The notes: generated by a model not told the origin, from the letters alone. A stretch of 64,000 nt of DNA from Chaetomium olivaceum (GCA_039881045.1 JAYWVB010000068.1:87285-151284); one strand, 5' to 3'; counted from the first letter of the stretch, positions 43,558 to 53,535 are shown. Numbers and translations: made by a program.

Positions 43558-46500
43558 TTAGTTTTCTTTCGGACGACCCCTTCCTCGCCGGGGTCGACTT
43601 GTCTGGAGGGGTTCCTTTGGTCGGTCTGGGTTCCTCCGATGGAAGTCCTCCAGCTCCTCGGGGCAGTTGAAGTTTGTAGCGGGTTGCCATGAATTGTCTT
43701 CGGGGCCGAACCCCAGCCATTTGACCAAGTACTCGATCCGTCCCTTTGTGATGCGTGAATCCAGAATTTCTTCGACATCCCAGAGTTCCTCTTCGTCTTC
43801 TGCTTCGACACCCTTGTCGAGTCTCGCGTTCTTGGGCGCTGGTTCCAGAAGCGAGATGTGGAAAACGTTGGTCCGTAGTCGCATTGTTGAGGGTAACGCG
43901 AGTGCGTAATTGTTCTCCGAAATCTTTTTGTCGATCTTGAACGGTCCGATTTTGCGAAAGTCGAGCTTCCTGCTTGGTCGTTTCGTGCGAAGATTCCGAG
44001 AAATGAGATAAACTTTGCCCCCTCCTAGGCGAGGTCCCTCGAGCCTGTTCTGTCGTAGAACTTCTTCATCCTGTTCGTACGAACTCGAGTTCTCCTTGAG
44101 CATCGCATGCAGCGAGCTCATTTTGTTGGCTTTGACTGCCGCTCTGGGCACCGAGACCTCGGGCCCTTGTCGCAAGTCTGCTCGTAGCCGTAATTCGCGA
44201 AGAACGGCGTGACCTTCGTGGTCTCCGTGACGGTGGTGTTGTAGGCGAGTTGTGCCGTTGGCAGCAGCTCGACCCAATTGTCCTGCTGGAAATTGACATA
44301 CAACCGCAGGTATTGTTCGACAACCTGGTTGAGTCGTTCCGTCTGTCCGTCCGTTTGTGGGTGGTAAGCGGTCGAAAGCTTACTCTTCGTACCCAGCTTC
44401 GTCATCAGAGCTTGCCAAAACTTTGATGCGAACTTCGTGTCTCTGTCCGTGATCCATTCCTCCGGCCATCCGTGGACCGAGGTGATGTTGCGATAGATCA
44501 CGTCTGCGAGTTGTTCCGCTGACCATGACTCCTTGTACGGGAGGAAGTAGCTCCACTTGGTGAGTCTGTCCACCATTGTGAGGATGCTGTCGTATTCCAC
44601 TCCCGTTACTGAATCCTTGGAGGCTGGTAGTTTGGTGATGAAGTCCATTGTCACCGAACTCCATGGTCGTTCTGCGACTGGCAATGGCTGCAACAGTCCG
44701 TATGGTTTGTGTCGTGGTGGTTTGCTTCGTCCGCAGAGGTCGCACTCTGCTAAGACAGCTTCTGTCGCCTGTTGATTCTGGGAAGTCGTAATTCTTTTGA
44801 CTTTCGCAATTGTTTTGCTGATTCCCATGTGTCCTCCGAGTCTTGACTCGTGATTTTCCGAATGAGCTCCTTTGGTCGCTGAGCCTGACGTAGGCCTTGT
44901 CGTGGTACCAGAGTCTCGTCCTTCAAGTCGCAATCCCGCGATCTTGGATTCTGGCTCTTCTTGCCATGCATCGCGCTCGTTGTCCGCGATGGTTCCTTGG
45001 AAGTCCCGTTCCAAACGTTGTTCCCTGAAGGCCGCACAGCATTCTACAAACTGTTGCAGAGGCCTGGCTTCGGGATCTTCCGACTGTTGCTGAAGTGCTG
45101 CGATCTCGTAGTCTTCAGTCGGTTGGGAAGCATGCCGTAGCGATCCGTCTGTCTGTTGATGTAGCAATGGTGGAGGCTTCAGATGTGTTGTCGTGGTGAT
45201 CCGCTCGTCTACTCAAGGCGTCCGCTCGTGCGTTCTCTGAGCCTTTCTTGTAGTGGATCGTGAAGTTGAATTCGGACAGAAACTGCCCATCGAGTTTGTC
45301 GTCCGTTCAGCACCTTCGTGGTGGTGAAGTATCGTAAGTTCTTGTGGTCCGTGTACACCTGAACTTCGTGTGTTGTGCCGCTGAGGTATGGTCTCCATTC
45401 CTGAAACGCTTCGATAATTGCGAGAAGCTCCTTGTCGTGGATCGGGTAGTTGAGTCTTGGTCCTTCGAGCTTTTTGGAAAAGAACGCAACTGGATGAAGC
45501 TTGCCGTCCTTGTCTCTCTGGCCAAGTTGCCCTCCGATTGCGAAGTCCGAAGCGTCAGCTTCGACTTCGAAAGGTGTGTTCGGGTCAGGCAGCATGAGCA
45601 CAGGATCGGCGATGATTGCTTCGCGGATCCGTTGGAAAGCCTGCTCGTGCTCCTGCTTCCATTGGAATGTGGCATCCTTCTTCGTAAGTTCGTGTAGAGG
45701 TCTCGCGATGTCGCCAAAGTTCTTGATGAACATTCTGACAAAGTTGGCGAATCCGATGAATCCTCTGACCTGTGGCGTTCGTTGGTGTCGGCCACGTCCT
45801 GACAGCTTCCAGTTTCTCGGGTTCGATCTTGACCCATCCCGGGGAGATCTCATAACCCAAGAACACTGTCTTCTTGACGTGAAACTCGCTTTTGTCCTTG
45901 TTGACTGACAACTTGTGTTTGTGCAGTGCGTCCAGCACCTGCTGCACGTGTCTCTTGTGTTCTTCGAGTGTCTTGGAGTAGATGAGATGTCATCCAAGTA
46001 GCAGACCGCAAACTTGTCGAGGCAATGCCGAATTGCATGGTCGATGGCGGCTTGAAATGTCGCTGGTGCGTTGGTCAACCCAAACGGCATGACGAGGTAC
46101 TCGTAGTGCCCGTAGGGTGTCCGAAAAGCCGTCTTCCATTCGTCTCCTTCCTTGATGCGGATGTGGGCGTACGCTGTTGGAAGGTCGAGTCGCGTGAAGT
46201 ATTGTGCCCCTGACAGCTGGTCTCGAAGCCTCGAGATCAGTGGCAGTGGGTAGCGGTTCTTCACCGTCTCGTTGTTCAACTGTCGGTAGTCCACGCACAT
46301 CCTGAGCTTCCCATCTTTCTTTGGAACGAAAAGGACTGGGTAGCCCGCCGGCGATGTCGATGGTCTGATGTGCCCTATCTCGAGGTTCTTTTCGAGATAG
46401 CTCCTCAACTCTGCATCTTGCTTCTCGTTGGTGTGGTACACCTTGAAGAATTTCAACTGGGCTCCTTCCTTGAGTTTGATCTCGTGATCCCAAGGTCCGT

Positions 46501-47512
46501 GGTCTGGTAGCCCTGCGAGATGTTTTGCTGTGAACGCCGGGTGCCCCTTGTAGTCGTCTGGGATCTGTCCCGTCTTCGCGTTCTTCGCCGTACCTTCGTA
46601 GTACGCGAACTTGTGTCCTGACTCGATGAATGATGCTTCGAGTTCCTTGACTTCTTTTGATGCCAGCTCGATGTTTGCTGCCTCGAGCTGAGTGACCCAT
46701 TGTTCGTGTTTGAGCATTCCGTGCTCGTCGACTGAGACGACGGCGATGGTTCGTTCCTCCCGTGTCTGCTTCTTTCGTCGTGTGCCGCTTCTTCCGGATT
46801 TCAGAGTACGTCCTTCTGTACTGGCTGCTTCCTGCGGTGGGCCCGTAGAGGGGGTTTGTTCTGACCCGCTGCTCGTTCGTGGCTCCTGTTCTGCGCGTTC
46901 TCCCATCGAGTTGGTTGGATGCTCCCGCCGTTCCCGCGGTTGCAGATGGCCATCTCCCTTCCAACTGATGTCCGGGTCATAGTCCCTGTGCCATGGGCGT
47001 CCGAGAATCATGTCTTTCTCCGGCCCCATGTCCACAATATCGAATACCACTTGGGTGGTCTTTCCTGCCACCTCAATGTCGAGTGGTTCTGTTTCTCGTC
47101 GTACCCATTGTGTGTCGAATGGTCCTTTGACGACGTGTGGTTGTTTCTTGATCCTCCATGGGATTCTGAGTTGATTCACAAATGTGGGCGAGATGAGATC
47201 CATCTGCGCTCCTCCATCCACTAACGCGAGGGCCTCGAATTTCCCCCATCGCGCTGTGATCCAGAGCCTGTTGTCTGGCTTGGTGCTTCTTACAGCAGCT
47301 ACTTCGTGTTCGCCTGCTGGGAGGTCGTTATAAGGCTTCTGTTTGCGCCAGTTCTTCCTGTACTGCGCGGCCTGTCTCCGTTGTGGTGGAGTTAGAGACT
47401 TCCGGGCCCCTCGGAGGGCCCTGAGCCGTTTCCCAAGCTCTCGTGGTGTTTCAAGGCGTCCCTGTCCGCACCTTGGCTTGCGGCGTCGATCGTTCGGTGT
47501 TCCTGGAGCCAT
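43558..47512 (-). CDS. Chromovirus pol (protease-RT-RNase H-integrase-chromodomain), frame breaks
   Basis: Pol begins in the -1 frame relative to the middle ORF (first ATG 47512). The protease has ALVDGGAQMDLIS, with DGG where DSG/DTG is usual. The reverse transcriptase shows VPKKDGKLRMCVDYRQLN, TRLDLPTAYAHIRI and CYLDDI. RNase H shows VEADASDFAIGG and YTDHKNLRYF. Integrase shows MDF, TDRDTKF and GQTERLNQ (the DDE residues) and CDLC of its zinc finger. The chromodomain is WDVEEILDSRITKGRIEYLV onward. The frame is lost by -1 right after YLDDI (about 45985), returns near 45780, breaks again near 45265 and several times to about 44800. As read, no complete pol can be made. Confidence 0.85.
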
Positions 47513-48501
47513 TGGCTCATCCAGGGTTCGATTCGTCTCCTGGTGCTGGGTCTTCGCTGATAGACCTTCTTCCGTTGTTCTGCGTGTTCCCGCAACTTTT
47601 CATCTGCGTGGATGACACAGTCTGCCTCAATGCAGTTTTGCATTCCTCCGATCATTCTGCACGCTTGTGGCCAGGCGTTCTTGGGTTTGGCCCTAAGTCG
47701 CTTGTCGTTTGCCATTCCTATGTCCCATGACAGGGCTGGTGGTGCGCATCCGTGATCGTATACCCATGTCGTGGGTAGTGGTTGGCCGGCTTGATTCTGG
47801 TTCCTGATGGGCCAGTGGTCGTAGTGGAGTTTGCTCTGAAAGTGGTAGCGACACTCATGTGCTACGCACTGGAACCAGGGGAGGTAGATGTGATCCCATC
47901 TCCTTGGGTTCAGTCGGTGGTGGTCCCCTTCCATCAGTCGAAACGCGTCCGACACTCCTCGGAGTCCTTGAGTCTCGAGGTCTTCCGTGCTTCTTCCTGG
48001 GGCGAGGTACTGGTTCCGCGCCCAGTACTCGTCCCAGTCTTGAGTCATCTGCCCCTTGCTGCGTCGTTCTTCCTGAGCAAAGAGGTAGATTTTCTCCGGG
48101 TGCTGGACCCCGTTCTCACAATCTTCTGCCGGTTCCGTGGGTCCGTCCCAGGGGGTATAGTCGAACGTCGTCCCGATCTGCTCTTCGTGTAGGATCCTGG
48201 CTTCCTCTGTGATCCTGTCGAGGTGTTGGCCGATCGCCCCGTGGGTGTTGGTGAGTTCTTGTACCCCTTCCTGGATTGAGTCGAGTTCAGCGCGGAGTCG
48301 TCCATACTGCTCGTTTCTTTCCTCAAGTGTCTTTTCGAGTTCCGCTTTCTCGTCTTCGAGCCGATAGACCCGCTCTCTGAGTTCCAGGACTCGCTTCTGC
48401 AGGAAAGCTAGGTTGGGTCCCGTGTTTTCCTCGGCGTTCTGCCGGGCTCGCCAGTGTCCGTCGTCTTGCTGGACCAACCCGAGCCCCCAGTCTCCTGCCA
48501 T
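47392..48501 (-). CDS. Chromovirus middle ORF between gag and pol (369 aa)
   Basis: This frame starts two bases after the gag stop (TAG CA ATG) and overlaps the start of pol by 121 bases. The N-terminal third is a probable coiled coil (LQKRVLELRERVYRLEDEKA). The rest holds a cysteine/histidine-rich part (WFQCVAHECRYHFQSKLHYD, ACRMIGGMQNCIEADCVIHA) that could bind zinc. I do not recognise a named domain. It may be a second structural protein or the N-terminal part of the pol polyprotein, since pol is reached from it by -1 frameshifting. Translation after gag could be by termination-reinitiation; I see no slippery heptamer at the end of gag. Confidence 0.75.
   Translation of the reverse strand: MAGDWGLGLVQQDDGHWRARQNAEENTGPNLAFLQKRVLELRERVYRLEDEKAELEKTLEERNEQYGRLRAELDSIQEGVQELTNTHGAIGQHLDRITEEARILHEEQIGTTFDYTPWDGPTEPAEDCENGVQHPEKIYLFAQEERRSKGQMTQDWDEYWARNQYLAPGRSTEDLETQGLRGVSDAFRLMEGDHHRLNPRRWDHIYLPWFQCVAHECRYHFQSKLHYDHWPIRNQNQAGQPLPTTWVYDHGCAPPALSWDIGMANDKRLRAKPKNAWPQACRMIGGMQNCIEADCVIHADEKLREHAEQRKKVYQRRPSTRRRIEPWMSQWLQEHRTIDAASQGADRDALKHHESLGNGSGPSEGPGSL
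47404..47434 (-). promoter_or_regulatory. Programmed -1 ribosomal frameshift signal
   Basis: On the sense strand the heptamer G GGA AAC (47434-47428) lies in the middle-ORF frame in the X XXY YYZ register. After a 6-nt spacer a perfect 6-bp stem GGGCCC with loop TCCGAG follows (47421-47404). A -1 slip moves the ribosome from the middle ORF (SLGNGSG) into pol (GKRLRALRG), 14 codons before the middle-ORF stop. Frame arithmetic agrees (offset 989, which is -1 modulo 3). Confidence 0.8.
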
Positions 48502-48503
48502 TG

Positions 48504-49691
48504 CTAGGGCGAAACGTGGAGGTGCAACCTCTCCTTCATCGTCGGTCTCGATAAGGGTGTTGCTGGGTCCTCCTGATCTGGGTCCGTCAGGGCTGATTCT
48601 TGGTCGTTGGCCCTGTCAATGTCGTATTCGAGGTCGTCCTGCGTGTAGCTGGCTGCGGCGACCTCCTGAATCCGGACTCTCTTCCCGACCGTGGCCTGGT
48701 CGATGGTGGCGGCCTCCTTTCCTGGAACCGGTCGCCACTCCTTCTTGCTGCGACAGTCACGTTTGAAGTGACCCTTCTTGCCGCAGTTGTAACAGGTGAT
48801 GCCTGTCTTGTCCTTGGCACCGTCTTCTTCCCGCCCAATGCGCCTGGGCGCGTCGACGTCCATGGGTCCTGCGTGGGTGCCGTAGGAAGTGCTCTTCTGT
48901 TGTCGTTTCTTCCCTGTGTTGGCCGTGCTCCCACTTCCTTGGGTTCCTGGCACGAATCGTCCCTGTCCCTTCCGCTGCTGCTTCCTTGCGTACTGGCGGT
49001 CATCGATCCTGATGGCTTTGGCGATGTACTCGTCAAGGGTGGCAGGGCGGTCCTCCTTGTACAGCTCGTCCTTGACGTCATCCTTGAGCCCGTCGTAGAA
49101 CAGTTGCATCAGGCCTTCTTCATTGATTCCGGCCCTGATGGAGTCTTGTCTGAACAGTGTGGCGTAAGCCGACGTGGACTTGGTCTGCCGTAGTCTCGCG
49201 AGTCGGTCCTGGGCGTGGACTCTTTCGTCCTGGTCCCCGAACACCTTCCGAAGTTCCTTTTCGAATTGGTCGTAGTCCTCGAACACCATCTTGGTGAAAG
49301 CTTGCTGCTTGACGCTGGCGTGGTCGACATAGTCCTTGAGCGTGGGCTCGAACCAGCGTGCCGCCTGGCCCGTGAGTCTCGACGCGACGTATCGAGTCTT
49401 GGTCTCCTCATCGGGGAACCTGGCGTCGTAGTGTTCCATGTAGGACGACATCTCGGTGAGGAAGCGCGAGAGGTCTTCCTTCTTTCCGTCGAACTTCTCG
49501 GGCGCTTCGATCTTGAGCTTGTTCTTCCCCACATCGTCGACCTTGGTGTGGACTTCGTTGATGAGGTCCTGGTGTTCCGCTGCTTCTTTCTCGAGCGCGG
49601 TTATCTTGTCCTGCAGGGACTTGATGATGACGTTGAGGTCGGTGGGTGAAGCTGGAGTTGCCATATCGATATCGGAGCCAGTGGTGCTCAT
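48504..49691 (-). CDS. Chromovirus gag
   Basis: An intact 395-codon frame. An N-terminal coiled coil (VIIKSLQDKITALEKEAAEH) precedes the capsid region of the retrotransposon-gag family (EKFDGKKEDLSRFL, LTGQAARWFEP, VFGDQDERVHAQDRL). A single CCHC knuckle, CYNCGKKGHFKRDC, binds RNA. It forms the virus-like particle. The stop is two bases before the next ORF. Confidence 0.92.
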   Translation of the reverse strand: MSTTGSDIDMATPASPTDLNVIIKSLQDKITALEKEAAEHQDLINEVHTKVDDVGKNKLKIEAPEKFDGKKEDLSRFLTEMSSYMEHYDARFPDEETKTRYVASRLTGQAARWFEPTLKDYVDHASVKQQAFTKMVFEDYDQFEKELRKVFGDQDERVHAQDRLARLRQTKSTSAYATLFRQDSIRAGINEEGLMQLFYDGLKDDVKDELYKEDRPATLDEYIAKAIRIDDRQYARKQQRKGQGRFVPGTQGSGSTANTGKKRQQKSTSYGTHAGPMDVDAPRRIGREEDGAKDKTGITCYNCGKKGHFKRDCRSKKEWRPVPGKEAATIDQATVGKRVRIQEVAAASYTQDDLEYDIDRANDQESALTDPDQEDPATPLSRPTMKERLHLHVSP

Positions 49692-49734
49692 GGACGTATT
49701 GCCTTCAATCCTGAACTGTAACAGAGTTAAAGGG

Positions 49735-49743
49735 AGTTAGCAA
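49735..49743 (-). other. Primer-binding site, probably self-priming
   Basis: Two bases inside the 5' LTR the sense strand reads TTGCTAACT. It does not start with TGG, as a tRNA-primed site would. It is the exact complement of AGTTAGCAA at 49906-49898 inside the LTR, 39 bases downstream of a TATATA box (49945-49940), just where the transcript should begin. This is the arrangement of Tf1-type self-primed elements. Confidence 0.65.
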
Positions 49744-49745
49744 CG

Positions 49746-50201
49746 TGTGACGAACCTCTCCTGGACCTCGTCCTGTTAGGGTTCAGTCTGATTGAAGGTG
49801 TCTTGCAAAGGTACTAGGTTCGGTGCAGCCAAAAGGTGCACAACAAAGACTTGTCTCAACAGTAGGCTCTCGAGCTTGTAGCGAACTGTAGTTGTGATTG
49901 CTAACTGGAGAACTCCCAGAGCTCTCCAGAACGAGTGACTATATACTATCTAATTCCTGGGTGCTCAGTGTGCTCAGTGTTTCTTCCTTTCTGAGGTCAC
50001 TGATCACACTGATCACTTCCCTGTATTCCTGTGTTCTGATTGGTTATGCTTCTTCCTGTGCTCAGTGTGCTCAGTACACTTGCTAGTTGCTTGGCGACTG
50101 AGCTCACTGATCACCTCCTTTCTTCTTTGATTGGTCCGTTCATCGCGACCAGCTCGGGGCGTCCCGCGCCCGAGGCCCCACCTGTTGGCATATTCGTGAC
50201 A
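49746..50201 (-). repeat. 5' LTR of the chromovirus (right)
   Basis: 456 bp, identical to the left LTR apart from one C in a short C run. The sense-strand TATATA at 49945-49940 and a predicted transcript start near 49906 divide it into U3 and about 161 bases of R-U5. Confidence 0.95.
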
Positions 50202-50206
50202 GGTCA
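50202..50206. repeat. Target-site duplication of the chromovirus, right copy
   Basis: GGTCA directly after the right LTR matches 42372-42376. Confidence 0.92.
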
Positions 50207-51445
50207 GCTTCTGGGTTAGGGTAGAACCGGCGTGCTAAGGCCTCCGCCTTCTCCTTGTGGGTGGAGAGGTCCTGGCCTCCGGGGGGCCCTGTGAGAGCGG
50301 GTAGTTTCGGGGGATCTGGGGGGGCGAAGCTTCTGCAACGGGCCCAGCGTTCTAGGCTCCATAGCAGGTCGGTTTTGTGGGTGGCTTTCTGCATTGTTGT
50401 CCTCCAGGTCTTCGTTTTCTCCTTTGTTGATGGTGGCCGCGAGGGCCCGTAGACCTTGGTTAAGTCTTTCTTTGTTGTGCTCCGACGAGGCTGCCTTGCA
50501 CTCCCTTTCGGCTCTCCTTGCCTCTCTCTGGGCCTCCTGGACCTCCACTGACCACCACGGCGAGCCGTGGCCTCTGTTGGCCTTCTTCCGAGGGGTGGCC
50601 ACTTCAGCCATCCTCTGTAGCTCCTCGACCAACCAGTTGAATGCTTCTTTTAAACCCTCCTGCTCCCTGACTTGTGCCCGGAGGCCGTGTGGCCCTGGGT
50701 CCTCTAGGCCTATTTTCTCTGGTAGGAGGGCCGCCTCGGCCTCCACCCTACGCCTGTCCATCATCTTCCAGTTCCAACCCCTGGCTGAGTTTGTTGTGGT
50801 AGGGGGCCTCCGATGTCAGCTTCCAAAATCTGTGGGTAGTGGTCTGACTTCCCCCTATATTCCAGGCCGTAGTAGGTCGTTTGTAGACCCACTGATGCCC
50901 AGAAGTGGTCTATTGTCGAAGTGCGGCCTCGCTGGGCCCCCTGCGGTGCCCTGGTTATAGTGCCTGCTGGAGTTCGAAGATCGAGATCCCACTGTAGTGC
51001 CAACTCTAGGAGAGCCTCGGCCTTCCTTTCGTACCGGCCAAACCGGTCCCATTGCGGGTGGTGTAGGTTAAAGTCCCCCGCTAATACTACTGGGTAGGCT
51101 GGGGCCGGCCGACTTAGGAGGGTTTGTAGGAGGGTTTTATCCTCAAGGGGGTTATAGATAGACCAGAGTTCTAGTCCACTATTCCCGAGCCCTGGGAACC
51201 ATACCTTACAATGTTCCTCTGAAGTCTCATATTCCCACTGTCCTATGTCGAACTTTCGGCTGACGAATATAGCCGCTCGCCCACTTGCTTTATGAACTAG
51301 GTGGTATTTCGAGCCTCTAGGACAGTAGGTTGACTTGGTTTGTTGGTTGATCCATGGCTCCTGAATAGCCATTAGGTCGTACTGCGCTTCTTCTAGCAGG
51401 GCCTCGAGTGCCTGCTTGTTTCCTTCAGTGTTCCACAGTAGGACT
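50207..51445 (-). pseudogene. LINE-A ORF2, endonuclease half, frameshifted
   Basis: The minus strand encodes an apurinic-type endonuclease domain: LMAIQEPWINQQTKSTYC, VVLAGDFNLHHPQWDRF, STIDHFWAS and GKSDHYPQI. The frame breaks near 50800 (before GWNWKMMDRR) and again near 50390, after which KATHKTDLLWSLERWAR continues to the chromovirus border. The segment starts close to the beginning of ORF2, so the copy is 5' truncated. The frame breaks mean this copy is dead as read. Confidence 0.82.
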
Positions 51446-51461
51446 CACAGTCCATGATATA
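51446..51461. repeat. Target-site duplication of LINE-A, right copy
   Basis: cacagtccatgatata, identical to 40010-40025. Confidence 0.9.
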
Positions 51462-51570
51462 AGACTTGGGAATCATGCTTCATATGGTATAGAATGCCAG
51501 CGGCCTGTTGAAAGGACCCCATGTATTCATTAATCACAAACGCGCTTGGTTTGAACTTCTCTGACAAGGC

Positions 51571-52956
51571 CTATCCACGATCTATTCTTCTCCCTTCTTG
51601 CCACCGCTGACGGAACGGTGTTTGCGGTCGGCGCTGGTATCCTCCTATCTCCTGTAGTCCCTCCTGATCCTGCTCCCACTGTTCGGCAACCGTCTGATCC
51701 GTGTCCTCGGCCCGGAGCTCTGTAGTGCTAATATGGAGTGTGCGCAACTCCACAACACTATCCTTGTTTTCGCCTCTTAGAGTATCAAGCTGTGAGAGGC
51801 CTAGAGACCCCATGGGTCGCCTCTGTCTTTTGGGGGATGATCCGATGGTTATGATGGTGCCACCTTGGTTTTGGTTATGATCCCGTGGTGTTCCACCGCT
51901 AAGTGCCGACGCACCAAAGATCTTCTTGACAAGGGGGAACAGGCAGGGGATACAAGCACCAATAAGGACGCAGTTGGCCTCAATACTATGCAAACGGATG
52001 GGTTAGAACCGCTTAGCGCGGATAACTCGGGAAAGCTCACTTTGTCCAGAGAACGAGGTCATCGACTTCCCACGTATAATCCGCTCGGTCGGAACGACGG
52101 TAGAGTGTAAGTCTTGTAGGATGTGATAGCTGCGGCGCTGGCTGGTCTGTCAGCAAACTGGCAGCAGGATTTCCCCAGCCCTGGCTTACCAGTAACCAAA
52201 CCCCAGAGCAGACGACAAGGCCAGCTTCTTCCTCCAGTTTATTTGCAACTGGAATAACACGATGGTTGGATAGAAGGCGAGGTAGAAATCAAGGAGGGCG
52301 GAACAAATACCCTGCGTGAGGGCATATGAGAGTATGATCTGATAATCCCAGCATGTGCCCTCTGCCGCCCCCCACTGAGTTTCGACTGGCTGGCATTGGG
52401 CAAGGTTGATGACGAGCATGCCGATCGTCAGCAAAAGGTATAGAGTTGAGATGATCCACATGACCACCTTATGCCATCGGCTGGGGTGGAGGATCTTTGC
52501 AAGTAGAATCACCACGGCGAACTTGGGTAGCGCAAACGATGCTATCCCGGGCATGAACGAAATCGAGGCGTAGTAAATGATGCGACGGATGTTATCCGGA
52601 TTTATTGTGGCCGTATGCCTTCCGAAGCCGTACGATATGGTGACCGCAATGAGGGACAGGTACGAAAGGCTCAACAGCTACGTGGGAACCTGGTCAGTAT
52701 CTGATACTACGACCCAGAACCGGGGATAGGCCCTTGGAGAGGAGGAAGAACTCACGACAGAGATGATGAGAATGTAATCGTCAAACCCGAGCCTCCCTAA
52801 TAAAATCAGGCGGCTGTATATTCTTGCGATCACAAACACAATGGCCAGACCGGTCATGGCCCCCATGACGCCGAGCAACAATGGCCCATTATCGTCTTCG
52901 GCCCAACCCGGGTAGGGCTCCTCGACATCAAAATCCGTGTCTATTGACATATCCAT
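51571..52956 (-). CDS. Fungal rhodopsin-fold integral membrane protein, one frame break
   Basis: Exons 52956-52756, 52677-52190, 52137-52041 and 51985-51571 with GT-AG introns. The protein has about seven membrane segments, starting LLLGVMGAMTGLAIVFVIAR, and the typical RLGFDDYILIISV and CQPVETQWG...GTCWD marks of the large ascomycete rhodopsin-fold family (related to PTH11-type proteins). The C-terminal tail is long and charged (EQWEQDQEGLQEIGGYQRR). In exon 3 the frame slips between AAITSYKTYTL and DYTWEVDDLVLWT (near 52090-52095), equal to one surplus base, so the gene as read is broken. It may act as a surface sensor; function is inferred from the family only. LINE-A ends about 110 bases beyond its 3' end. 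Confidence 0.78.
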
Positions 52957-53535
52957 GTTCGAGGGACGGGGTTGTGTGGGGATTCATGCTGCGTTATTCA
53001 ATCGCATCTACCAACCTTGAGGGGCGGTCGAACACTTACAAGGGTTGAGTTATAGACGGAGCTTCTGGTCACGCAAAGAGTCTTGTGTACGCCACAAAAG
53101 GTCAAAGCCAAGGCTGTCAAAGCTTTTGGTGTTAGGTTGATAGAATCCGATGGCATATCAGGCGAAATATTGTCGCGTTAGATTTGAGGGGGTGGCGAAG
53201 GTTTGTCTCGTAGTAGATCTAGAGGTAGCCATGACGACAGTACTGGGACCGTCCTCGCGCACGGCTATTTCGTGTTTTGAATTTGGCGACCAACTCTATG
53301 CCTATCATCAAATCCAGAGCAGACCTGTCGAATGTCTTCTAGTCTTCTGCTTGAACTCTGCAAGGGTTCCTTGCGTTGGATGGCCTGGCACCTCAGTCTA
53401 GGCCCGGGGTCTAACAACAGACGCCTTCCAGACCGGGCAACCAGCCACAACCTAGCGTGAGCATGACTCTCGGAGGTATGTCAACCCTGTTTATATTTAT
53501 AATTCCTCCGGGAATAGCGCGGAATGGCTATCATG
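52957..53535. other. Intergenic, no supported gene
   Basis: Promoter side of the rhodopsin-fold gene and left flank of LINE-B. Short frames on both strands look like chance. Confidence 0.45.

Larger units (their letters stand above)
42377..50201 (-). mobile_element. Ty3/gypsy chromovirus nested in LINE-A (7,825 bp)
   Basis: Full-length element read on the minus strand, with LTRs of 457 and 456 bp differing by one C, LTR ends TGTGACGAA/TTCGTGACA, and a 5-bp duplication. Sense order is 5' LTR (right), gag, a separate middle ORF, pol (protease, reverse transcriptase, RNase H, integrase, chromodomain) and 3' LTR (left). An antisense ORF lies between pol and the 3' LTR. The chromodomain at the end of pol assigns it to the chromoviruses, which target heterochromatin or specific histone marks. 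It lies inside the LINE ORF2, so it inserted later than the LINE. Confidence 0.95.
40026..51445 (-). mobile_element. LINE-A: 5'-truncated non-LTR retrotransposon, split by a chromovirus
   Basis: The element reads on the minus strand from 51445 to 40026 and is flanked by a perfect 16-bp duplication. Without the 7.8-kb nested element and its 5-bp duplication it is about 3.6 kb. It begins inside or just at ORF2 (VLLWNTEGNKQALEALLEE before the endonuclease), so ORF1 is missing, as in usual 5' truncation. It ends in an (AAT)n-type tail, seen on the plus strand as ttattattattt at 40026-40036. Domain order endonuclease, reverse transcriptase and C-terminal CCHC knuckle, without a visible RNase H, fits the Tad/I-like fungal LINEs. 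Confidence 0.88.

Noticed and set aside
45990..46964. 324-codon minus-strand frame inside pol
   Set aside because: It overlaps the true pol frame with the reverse transcriptase motifs and is very Arg-rich; a shadow.
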